DNA of 64,000 nucleotides from Sphagnum magellanicum (Eukaryota; Streptophyta; Sphagnopsida; Sphagnales; Sphagnaceae), in the NCBI GenBank assembly GCA_021904315.1, contig CM038919.1:7626001-7690000 (forward strand), in the 5' to 3' direction. Positions within the stretch are counted from its first letter, which is position 1, and each line of letters begins with the position of its first letter. This document shows, in pieces, positions 23,119-34,107 of the stretch. The notes beneath the pieces are model-generated. The model saw nothing but the letters and a program-made list of their open reading frames with translations, did no database searches and was not told the DNA's origin. The position numbers and the translations under genes were made by a program.

Positions 23119-23171
23119 GTCACACTTTACCGTAAACTTTACCACATTTAGGGTTTAGGGTAAAGTGTGAC
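23119..23171. repeat. 13-bp perfect inverted repeat with telomere-like loop
   Basis: GTCACACTTTACC at 23119-23131 is exactly complementary to GGTAAAGTGTGAC at 23159-23171. The 27-base loop contains ATTTAGGGTTTAG. No coding sequence adjoins it, so it is not an obvious terminator of any gene seen here. Confidence 0.75.
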
Positions 23172-26100
23172 TTGTGCCAAAGCTCATGGGTAGATGGGTA
23201 TTTGATCATAGTTAAACAAGTGTACTTAATTCCACAAAATGAAACTTCAACAATCACCCATGATTTGTGCTTCAATGCAACCGCAGATGAATAACATTCA
23301 TTGCTAAATTAAGACAGTTGTTGTTGATTAGCAATTAAATAATAACATAATTTTTCATGATTAATTTCATGAAGGCCTTCAATCTCTACCATTTGTAGTT
23401 AATTAAACACAAGGTGATTGTTTCTTTGGTATGTTGCATGAACGGCGTGTCATTTTGCCTCCCACTTACTTTCTATGATGGTTACACCCGGTGTCTTTTT
23501 TGGGGGTGAAATTACTCACAAATGTGAAAAATAAAACCAAAAATGGAATTTTTAAAAACATTTTCCCCTTGTTTTGGGGTGAAAATACATTTATGTTGGA
23601 GAAAAAATGTTAAGCCTATCTATTATTCATTTCGTCACGAGCATGTTGATTTCACACTTTATGCACACTAACTAAAAGTTCTTGATTCGTTTGCAATAAA
23701 GACAACTCTAATGTATGTATGTTTGTGTGAATTTTCATGATTATATCAATTCAGTCGATTTTTTCTATCCTTCATGAATAAAATAGGCTAAATAATACAC
23801 TAAGTCTTCTCTCATGAGGGGTCAAAATGTTTAAATTGAATTGAATGATTTTTTATATTGTTGATAATATTTTATTGAAAATTATAAAATAGTGGCCTCA
23901 CATTGCCAAAAGAAAGGATTTTATTAACAAAAATGGCTAATTGAAGTGTTGATTTTAAAATAAATGCAATTAAACGGTATAAACTTGAAGTTTGCGAATG
24001 AACAAACATGGATGACATACTAGCAAACATCATTTATACTCTGTTAAAGTATCCAAGCCATGAAGTGTACATTTGCCCACATATAAAATGAAATAGGCCA
24101 TAATATCAAGAATTTTTATTTCAAGAATCTTAAGGCAAGTTTTGAGATCTATGTTACAAGAGGTTCTTCATACTTTCACACAGGTACTTTAACATGGGAA
24201 GAAGTTTTTTTTAACCAAAAAAATACATATAATCCATAAAGTATAAAGACTCTAAATGAATGTTTATGGTCGGAACGTGGAAGTTGGATGTGGATTGTGG
24301 ACTTCAAAGCAAAAATAAGTAAGGGGTTTTGGATGATTTTTGGGTTCCTTTGCTTTGCTTGTATATTCACAGCTTCTTCTAGTTTCCAATGAAAAACAAC
24401 AACAAAATTAGTGAATTTTTTTTGCTCTTGAAGCTTAGCCTAGCGCAACTAGAAAGTGGGTTGGTTCTTCAAGTGTAGAATGCCTTGAAAGAAGCCTCTT
24501 GGTAGTAAACACATGATGCTTTGTGATATTTAGGCAATCAACCCACCTAAAAAGGGCCGTATAAATTCATGAACTGTGCATGTCGACCCACTTTTACAAA
24601 TGTTTCATGCAATATATCTCATTTTTTGGGTGATGAATAAAACATGAAGAAAGAGTGAAAACTTGTTAAACATTACCCCCAAAAACTTAATGATACTTTC
24701 AAAGTTATTTGTAACCTTTAAGACAATTGCCTTTAAGTTAATATGTGTGATTCAAGTTGTATTATTCATAAGTTGTTCTAAGTTGTAATGGTAATAGACC
24801 ATAAACAAATTTTCATAAGTTCAAAGTTTTGGTTTTCAACAATTTTGGCAAATATCAATAAAAGTTTCTCTTTTTTTTGGCAAGACCCTTTGAAAATGAT
24901 TTTGCATTGAACATCAATTGTATACATGTTACGATATATAAGTCATGTTCAATTCTTTAAATCATGATATACTCATCTAAGGTCCTACACAAGAGGTGGG
25001 CATTTTGGAAAACGAAATGGCCACCCACTAGTTAATTTCTTTTTTTTCATGTTATGCAATTCTTCAACCAAAAATTTAAATAAACCTTAAAACATTAATT
25101 AAATGAATGATGTTTGGGTAATTTTTTAAAATTAACATTGATTGTTCTTTGATATCTTATTAGAAATACTAGATCAAAACCAAAGCCAAATATAAATTGG
25201 AAGCAATTTCACTTACAATAACACTAGCATAATAGGCCTCACAAAGGCCAATACAATTACAACGACTCCACAAAAAGATGGATCCACAGGTCATTTGATT
25301 TCCTTTTTTAAAAAAAACCAAAAGTTATAAAACTTACTATGACTAACCCCCGATCCCAAAAGAAAGAAAGAAGGAAAAAAAAAAAGAATATGTAAGAATA
25401 TTTAAAATTTTCAACTTAATTTATCTAAGTTTAATTTTTTTTAAATCTTTAAAATACTTAGATTTCCTTTTCCCTTGGGTTAGTAGGTTTGTCAAATTGC
25501 TATGCAAATAAAATTCCATACAAGCTACCTTATAAGGTGTGATGGGGTCGGGGAGTGGGGGCTTCATTTTGGCTTTTTCCTTTCTTTGGCTTATTATGTA
25601 TTGTATTACATATCACCAGCTCCCACAAGCAAGCAATGTTGGTACTTATAGTACTCCTTTGTTTGGTAGGAACTTGGCAACTTTTTTTTTTCATCCATCC
25701 ACATTGTTCATCCCACCAAATCTTGCAATGCCAAAAATGCCTCCAGATCTAGAGGCATTTTGTTTCATTAAATCTTGCATCCAAATTAGGCAGATCTATG
25801 GGCTAGGGTTTTTTTAAGTCTTTTGAAAGCATGATCTAAGAGAAGCATAATAGACTCCAAACAAGTCCACACAACTCTCATCTCCTTTTGCAACATAATG
25901 AAAAAAATCTAATACAAGGATCTTTCATTTATGAAACCTCAAAATTTGATCATAATATCTTAAACTCCCCAAAAAAAACTTCCATAATTGGATTCAAGGT
26001 AGAGGATCAATTCAATTCAATTCAACCCACATTTTTAAAATAATTAAATAGAGAGGAAATTTTGAATTTTGAATTCTCAAAATTCTCATGAGAGATTGCT

Positions 26101-26254
26101 AAATGGGCATTACAAATTAAGTGCTATAACCATTCCCAATTGGTGAGAGTAAAGAGGGTTGTGTTGGGGGTGGTGCCTAACAAGCAATTCTCACAAATAC
26201 TAGCCAATTCTCAACCTAAACCCAAAGCTTTTCGTAGTTTAAACAACTTTTGAA

Positions 26255-26283
26255 CCCCGCCCGCCCGCCCGCCCGCCCCTCCC
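26255..26283. repeat. (CCCG)n microsatellite
   Basis: Five to six consecutive CCCG units followed by CCTCCC, in an otherwise AT-rich context. Confidence 0.9.
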
Positions 26284-26950
26284 TTTTGTTATGTGCATTG
26301 TAAGGGAACGTGTAAGCATATGTGTCAATTGCTTTTGTTGTTGTTGGAGGGGCATGTATCAACTCGTATGTGGCACACTACTAGAGACTTAAAACCACTT
26401 TGTGGGCTTTTTAATTCCTTATATTTAAGGGGAGGAAAAAAAAAAACAATGTATTCGTGTGGTGCAATATAGGCAAATATGGGGTTGTTTTGTATTATAT
26501 GCATCGCAACAAAGAAGACTATGGTGGTACGCTTTGTCTCCTCTACCAACCCAAGTACAAGCCAAAAGAATAGTGTTGTTGTTACAAATACACCCATCAA
26601 GTACACGAGGCAACAAACAAAATCTCCCCTCGAACATGCTAAAGTCACCTTGTGCAGTGTATTTGGTATGAATGGGGGAATAAAGTAGAACATGATTGAG
26701 CTTCCCCCCTCCCTCCCCCCTTCCCCTTACAGAAAAGCCAGTGCTGAATGGGACAAAGAAATGTCAAAACCTTTGCTGCCCACAACAAGTACTTAGGTGA
26801 TTTAATATTTATTTTAAAAATACTTAAGCTTCTCTACAAGTATTTGCTAAGATCACCTTCCCCAATCTCCACCACCCCCTAAATAAAAATAAAATAAAAT
26901 ATTTTTTTTAAAAAAAAGTTCAAAATAAGGACACTACAACTGCAAACAAA

Positions 26951-27275
26951 GGGTGTGTCACACTGTTGCCTTGCCATTTACATTTTTAAATGGATCTTAA
27001 GGCAAAACAAGAATTATGGAAACTCAAAAATATTTCACCATGCAAAAATATAGTCTTCAAAAAAATCCTCTAAAAGAAACCAAAATCCTTCAAGATGTCA
27101 TAACTCTATAGCTAATCTCAAGTTTCAACACAAGCCAAAAATATCATCTTTTCAAAAATCCTCATTTTAAAATACTAGACCTATTATTTATTAGCTAGGG
27201 GCCAAAATCCCTTAGGCTACTATACTCTATAATGAATCTAAACACCATATCCTTGCCTTGGTAATCAAGGCCAAC
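26951..27275 (+). repeat. Dispersed repeat family A, copy 3
   Basis: Nearly collinear with the copy at 8960-9288 over its whole length (GGTGTGTCACACTGTTGCC at the left, GGTAATCAAGGCCAACAA at the right). Differences are scattered substitutions and one- or two-base indels. The near identity implies recent spread. Confidence 0.8.
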
Positions 27276-30200
27276 AACAAAGTGTATTTGCTATGCAATG
27301 GAATTGTTAAAAAAAAGGGCTCTAGTATTTGAGTTTAAGTAGTTTTTTTATGTGTATGGTTTATTTAATTCATGAATGATAACCAACCCAATAGAATTGC
27401 TTTATAGAAAAAAAAGAAAATGTTATTCAAAGTTTGAAATTGCAATTGGATTAAGGAATCCATAATGATATAAGCCTTTACATTTATAAGGTAACTTGTA
27501 AGTATGAAATATACACCAAAACTTGTTGGTTACCTTTATATGAGTATTTTAATTCATAACCCAAAATGGGTTGTGTGAAGCATTTACTTTGTCTTTATTT
27601 TCCCTTTCTTCATTGCCTTTAATGATCACTATTCTCTCTCTATCTCTCTCTTTCTATGTTATTGCAATATGTTACAAATTTGGGTAGAATGTTGGAAGAC
27701 TATTCTTCATTTTCCCCAATTTCAAGTAACATAATTTGAATATGTTTGTTACAAATGGTCTTTGCAAACCATCATTCCAATGAGACCTTTACAATGATTT
27801 CTAAAGTTATGCACTAAAGACCGTAAGATAATCTTAGTCATATGTGCCCCACTTCTAATTTAAGTGTCATTAGCCACTTCCTCCTTTTCCACTTATCATA
27901 CTAAACGAGTGGCCTTTCTATAATTGTGGCATGGTATCGAAGCTAAACACAAGCATGAATTTATTTGATGACCTTTATTTATGAATGTTTCAAAAGACTA
28001 TGTGGCATTTCCAACCAACATTTCTGAAGTTTGGGGGCATGCAAGGGGCAAGTGGCTATGATGTCAAGAGTGATTGTTTGATCCTTAATACCCAAAACCC
28101 AAAACCTCCAAAATCTTCCACCTTGTTTGAGGTGTTAGGATTTGGGGAATGTATAACAAGGTGCACTCGTTGATCTAATTTGGGCAAGAACATAATACTA
28201 AACTACAATTAACCAAAAGCTATTTAATTACAATTACATAGTAAACTTTAGGTTTAATGTTTTTCCTAAACATACTATGGCACGTTTAGAAAAAATTTGC
28301 ATCATATGTTACACCTCATTTAGGTTGAAATACCTAAATGATCTTTCATTGTGTTTATCATACATGTGCTTGCATTAGTCAATTAGTAATTTCTCAAGTG
28401 TGCATTTCCATGAGTTTGGACCAGCCTTTTTTTTGGGGCAAAATTTAGGAAATTTTACATTGCAAACTCAATGATTCTTTGAAAAAATACACCTGAAAAC
28501 AAAAAAAATCTTTAAAACTTCTTCAATTGCTAAAATTATATACATGGTTCAAGTAAGTAAGAAAAGATATATAATGATGTTTATTTTTTTCCCTTTCATA
28601 TTTTGTTAATATCCAATTTTAGCTAAATCAGCTTATGGACGATTGCCATCTTGTCTATGTCACAAAATTGAAAATACAAACACTAATTAGGATTTCTTCT
28701 CACAAAGTGTACCTATTTGTATATGGGAATTTGCAGGAAAGGCCATTCATATTTTAGCAAAACAAGTTGATGGTGATATTCATCATTCTAAATTGGACAA
28801 AAATTTTAGTCAAGGATTTTTTTGGTCTTGATGAATGTTTTTTCAAAAAAGATAAAATCGCATTAAAGAAGGTTCTTTTGAAGGTCTTTTTTTGCAATTT
28901 TTTGAAAGAAGAAAATACAAATACTTATACCAAGATGCTATCTAGGTTGTCAACTATAGTAAGAATCTAAAAGAAGACCACAATCCATTCAAATGTTTCA
29001 CCATCTATTAGGGTCCTTGCCAATGACGCTATTCCAATAACTTAAAAAATAAAAAATTTGGGACAAATGTATAAAATTCCAATGACGACCTTTCATAAAT
29101 TAATTTTTCAAAAGTTCCTATTTAATCAATTCCCAAGTATGGAGGAATGGAAACGTGTTGTTTTAAATCTTTGTCTTTCTAAAGTTTTTTGTTTCAACAC
29201 TATAATCATAAGCATATATTTTCAGTATCTTTCACATCAATTTACACTTCATTTCTCTTCAACTAAATTTGAATTATTATTGTTCAATTCAAGTTGCATG
29301 CAATGTCATCGAATATGTTCATTTGAATGGAATGGAATTTAATTTTCATAAAATCAATTCATTTTTTTAATCAATTACCCATCACTAGTAGTATGCACTA
29401 GTGTGGAGCCCAATTGGGTTTAATTAGTGGATGGACCTTAATCTATATGTTAACAAGGAATAACAAGGTTTTTTATATTTGAGATCATAATATTTTTAAA
29501 GTTAACAATTTGAAAGGCTTCTCCAGTTATGAAACCTTTAAAATATTAAACAAAACAATTGAATTTTCATCCATCCCATACAACTTGGGTGAATGAATTA
29601 TTGATATGAACTATGATGTATGCATTAGATTACGATATCATGTTCTCCTAAGTTATTCCTCAAATTTTTAAAAAAAAAATTTGACAAGAATAATAACAAT
29701 GAAAGGGATATATAAAAATGTTTAAGTTGAAGGAGGCTTTCTAATATATGAATAAGGAAATGTAAAGGCATTTACTCTTGAGAAAAAATAGAAAAAAATA
29801 GAGGCAAAACAGATTTCACAATTTTGAAAGATACAATAATTAATGTTTTAACAATATTCGATTATTTGTTATGATATTGCTCTCATATTTAATTGGTCCA
29901 AAGATACAATAATTAACCCAATAAGACTTAACCATGTTGCTAGCTTGTTTAAAAATACCTAATTTTTTAATTAGAATACCACCAAAAAAAAAAACCCCCT
30001 TAGAAAAACCTACTATAATGACAAGGCCATGCCCCCCACCCAAAAAAAAAAGACCAAAGAAAAACTATGAAAGAAAAATCAATAATATTAGTTATATTGA
30101 CAATAAATTTTGAAGAATTTCAATGACAAAAGTTTTTGAGGAACTAATATATGGGTGATTTTTTTGAAGTCTATTATATGGTCCTCCTCAAACAGTTCCA

Positions 30201-32019
30201 ATGACAATTCTAAAAACAAGTACTTCATTTCTTTTGTAATAATTATCTCACTCCTATTCCCTACCCATCAACATGAATATGAAAAAAAAAAGGGTAAACA
30301 TGTTGTCTTTTCATGTCCATGAAATGTATATTGAATCAAATTAAATTTAACATTGATATAATGATGATGAATTATTGAAAGCCATATAAAAAACAAGAAG
30401 AAAATAAAATATTTGATTATCACTCATAGTGTGAAGCAAATGTAGAGCCCAAGTTCATTACATGTTATGCATTTTTTTTTCTTAATAGCTTTTATTGTAA
30501 TAATGAGTTGGAGCAAATTTGTTCCAAGCGTAGACAATGTGAAGTGTTCTTTGTGAGATCTAATTCAAGGTGTACACACTACTAAGTTGTGGGACTTGTT
30601 TTACATCAAGAACCTTTTTATAATTTTTAAAAAAAAAATTGGAAGAATTTAAGTCTAAAATATCAAGAATATAATTAAACTTAATACGTTGTCCTAGAAA
30701 GTCATGACACTTACAAAGCTTCTAAAAACCTAAAATAGAATTCCAAGTTTCAAACATGAGTTTCCTAAAAAGATATTAAAAATTCTAATATTTTTTTGTC
30801 TACTTAATTAAGGTGTTACATGGACTTCATGAAGGAAATTGACAATCAAATTGTACATTCCAAATAATTCTTAGACATGATTGACCATGGTTCACATTAA
30901 GAACAAACTTGAAAATTTTGAACCTAAGATTTGTAATAGACTTGACAAAACAAGAGATAAGTTTTGTCAAAACAAACATTCTTGAATCAAAATTCAATTA
31001 AACTCAAAAGGACCGAGAAGACAAAGGAATAAATTCCATAACCAAACTTCAACAAATTTATGCCAAGTAGGGGAAGTTTGCATTAGTAAGCATGTCCACT
31101 TTCAAATCCATTTTGGGAAAGTTTGAATACTCAAAAATTTAAATAAATTATATAACCCATTCAAGTTCTTGGGCATGAACACTCTTACACTTATGTAGTT
31201 AAATTATCGGACTTATTCATGATTTTTAGGTTTTTAGGGTTTAGGGTTTATTTAAAAATCCATTGAAATAACATATCTACCAATTGTCAAGACAAAAATT
31301 ATCGTTGAAAACTTTAAATTAATAATCCACTTAGATTACATAAAGAAAAAGGTTCTACTTGAATTTATTTTTTTTACATTAAAAAAAAAGTATTGGATGA
31401 AAAAGAAAGTTGGGTTTTTTTATAAAGCAAAAAAAAAAACCAAACATTTTCAAGAATAAAAATGAAAAGATATAATTTACCTACTATACAATAAAAATAA
31501 AAATAAAAAATAAACTTGAAAAAGAAATATACATAACAATTGATCGTGTCAAATAATCAAATCACAAAATATGAAGATTTGTGTAAAGTTTACCAAAGGG
31601 AACTTTCGAGACATTAAAGTAAACAAATTATGATGCTAGAAATTTCTCATAATAACCTATGTACATTGTGTAACTACACCTAAAATTATGACATGGATAT
31701 TGGAATTATTAAATTATAAATTATAATGAAAATTCATTGGCAAAAATTGTTGTAGCTGTAAACTACCGTACCGGGTAGTGTTGGTTTTGTTGGTTTTTTT
31801 TTCAAGTTTTTATTTCACAAAAGAGACCATGTTTTCCCAAAGAAAACACATTCTACACCCCCAAAAAAATAAATAATAAAATAAATAAATAATTTAAAAA
31901 AAAAATCACACACACACACACACACTTTGGCTCACATAGTTTGTCAATCCCCAAAGTGTTATTACAAAACAAGTATCCAAAATTCTAGAGATTTTTAATT
32001 TCTTCAAAAGTTTCTCAAC
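27276..32019. other. AT-rich intergenic DNA
   Basis: No supported gene. Short TTTAGGG-like motifs occur at 31228-31251 and a (CA)n tract at 31908-31926. Open frames here (for example 28767-28970 and 29058-29342) are low-complexity. Confidence 0.55.
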
Positions 32020-32792
32020 AAATGGGAAATTTTTGTTTTTCTTATATAAATTCAATTAATTTTGCTAATTTTTTTATGGAAATTTCTCCAATTTTTGAAT
32101 GTCAGAAATTTGACGGAAGAAAAAAAATCCTGTCTAATCCAACAAAGAAAAAGAAAAAACTAGGGAAATTTTTTTATTCTTTCTTGTGCAAATTCAAGTA
32201 ATTATGACAATTTCTTGCAAAAACATTCTCCAAATTTGAAAAGACAAAATACAATGTATAATCCAACACCAAAAGAAAGGAAAGAAGGAAAGAAAGAAAA
32301 ACAAAAACCGGGGAATTATTCGTTTTTCTAGTGCAAATTCAACTAATTATGCTAATTTCTTGGAAATTGTTTTTAAATGAAAAAATGCCTGTATAATTGA
32401 ACCAAAAAAACAAAAGGGGGAAACTTTTGTGTTTATTTAGTGCAAATTAAACTAATAATTTTGCTATTTCTTGGGAAAAAAATTCACCAAATGATCAATA
32501 TCATGAAATTTGGAAAAAAAAGAAAAGAGAGAGAGAATAAAAGGGGGAAATCTTTTGTGTTTTTCTAGTGCAAATTCAACTAATTATGCTAATTTCTTGG
32601 GGAAAAAACTAATATGTCATGAAATTGAAATAAAACAGACTTTGTATAATCCAACAAAAAGAAAGAAAGGGAAAAAAGAGGGAAAAAAGGGGGAATTGTT
32701 TTTATTTATCCATTGCAAATTCAACTAATTATTTTGCTAAGTTATGGGGGAAAATAAAACTCACCAAATTTTCCATGTCACAAAATTGAAAA

Positions 32793-32828
<36 letters not shown>

Positions 32829-32870
32829 TTAAGGTATTATATAATCCAACAAAAAGAAAGAAACAAAGGA
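32020..32870. repeat. Degenerate tandem repeat, about 140 bp x 6
   Basis: Each unit has GGGGAAATTTTTGTGTTTTT, then CTAGTGCAAATTCAACTAAT, then TATGCTAATTTCTTGG, then an A-rich stretch, then TGTATAATCCAACAAAAAG and AAAGAAAGG. Units start near 32025, 32165, 32310, 32415, 32545 and 32690. The A-rich part includes a 28-base A run at 32796-32823. Non-coding. The array ends about 250 bases upstream of the TIFY8-type transcription unit. Confidence 0.8.
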
Positions 32871-33119
32871 ACAGAGGGAAAAAAAAAGGGAAAAAAAAAT
32901 GAAAAAAAATGCTTGTTCTTGGTTTTCAATACATAATAACGGGCCATGGGCGATGTGGGGGTATTTTTTTTCTTTTTTTTCTTCTTCTTGGGGGTGTTTG
33001 GGTGGGGGGGGGGGATGTGTTTTTGTCAGAAACGGGCCAATCATAAAGCCCCAAGGTCATGCAACGAGTTAACAAATGGGGGAATAAAATGCGCTATGAA
33101 TCGCCCTTTACAAAACTCT

Positions 33120-33148
33120 CCCCTCTTCTTTCCCCCACTCACGCACTG

Positions 33149-33179
<31 letters not shown>

Positions 33180-34107
33180 GGAAGGGAAGAGAGAGGGACG
33201 CAGAGCAAGTGCGAGGTGTGTGTTGTGAGATCTCAGATGTGCGTGCTTTGAGTAAACAGAGGACGAGGAGGAGAAGGAGCGGCAACAAATTGATTGCGGT
33301 GGAATTCAGGATTTGTCTCTCCTGCTGCTTTGGTGCTAAAGATCATCATCGTTAACATTATCATCCTGGTTTTTGATGCTCATTTGATGACCAAGAGAGA
33401 GTGAGTACCTAGTGGCGATATCTTTGGTTTCAGCAGCAGTATCCAAGAGGGAGGAACAGGAGAAAGAGCGAGTGTCGCAGAGGCTTTTCGTCTTCTTCTT
33501 CCTTTTTTTTTCCCCTCTCATTGTGTGGTTTCTAGAGAAGAGGGGAAGTTGTTATTGTCTGCCGGCTTTCTAAAAATAATTCTTTTGATTTGTTTTTGTT
33601 TTGTGTGTGTGTGTGTGTGTGTGTGTGTATTTTTCTGTTCTGGAGGGCTTTTTCAATTCCTGATTTGAGAGTAAATTTGAGGGAATGCGAAGAATATAGT
33701 TCAATATTAGCCTCCTCTTTGTAATCCCTCTTGTGACATTCAGTTTTATTTTGTTTTGTTGTCTTGTCGTGTGAGTCTTGTGAGTAAGAAGACGGTCATC
33801 GGGGCGCGTCGTCTCTCTGTCTCTCTATCTTCTCTCGTAGCTTGCTTTCTTTCCTTCTTTCGCCTTCCTTCCTGGTTTGAGGATCACCGTTATGTGGTCA
33901 TCGTCATCCTTTTGAAACTGAAGATTCACAAGTGCAAATCGTACATCAGGCATCTGCTACTTGCGTTGCGGGGGAATTTGGAAGAAAGCTTCAGTAATAA
34001 GCTCGATACCTACGCAACAGGAGGTCTTTGTTTTGCATTTGCATTTGCAGAGTAGTCGTCTCCGTAAGTTACAGCCGTGCCTTACATGTGATGAGCTTTG
34101 AGGCCTC
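33120..34107 (+). promoter_or_regulatory. Long GA/CT-rich leader and probable promoter of the TIFY8-type gene
   Basis: Composition changes sharply here. CTCTTCTTTCCCCC and a GA run at 33149-33190 are followed by about 900 bases of mixed leader with a (GT)n tract at 33602-33628. If unspliced, the leader holds at least five short upstream ATG frames: MLI at 33376, MTKRE at 33387, MRRI at 33684, MWSSSSF at 33891 and MSF at 34090. A good donor (GAGAGTGAGT) near 33398 and acceptor-like sequence TTTGCATTTGCAG ending near 34050 suggest a leader intron that would remove several of them. A TGA in frame at 34099-34101 limits the main start to 34108 or later. Confidence 0.45.

Larger units (their letters stand above)
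22130..26940. other. AT-rich intergenic DNA
   Basis: No supported gene. It includes the hairpin at 23119-23171, a (CCCG)n tract at 26255-26283 and an A/G tract near 25362-25385. Overlapping open frames on both strands at 26325-26693 are mutual shadows with no recognisable domain. Confidence 0.5.

Noticed and set aside
33756-34055. 99-codon plus-strand frame before the TIFY8-type gene
   Set aside because: It begins with TTG, is low in complexity, lies in the leader and lacks any family match.
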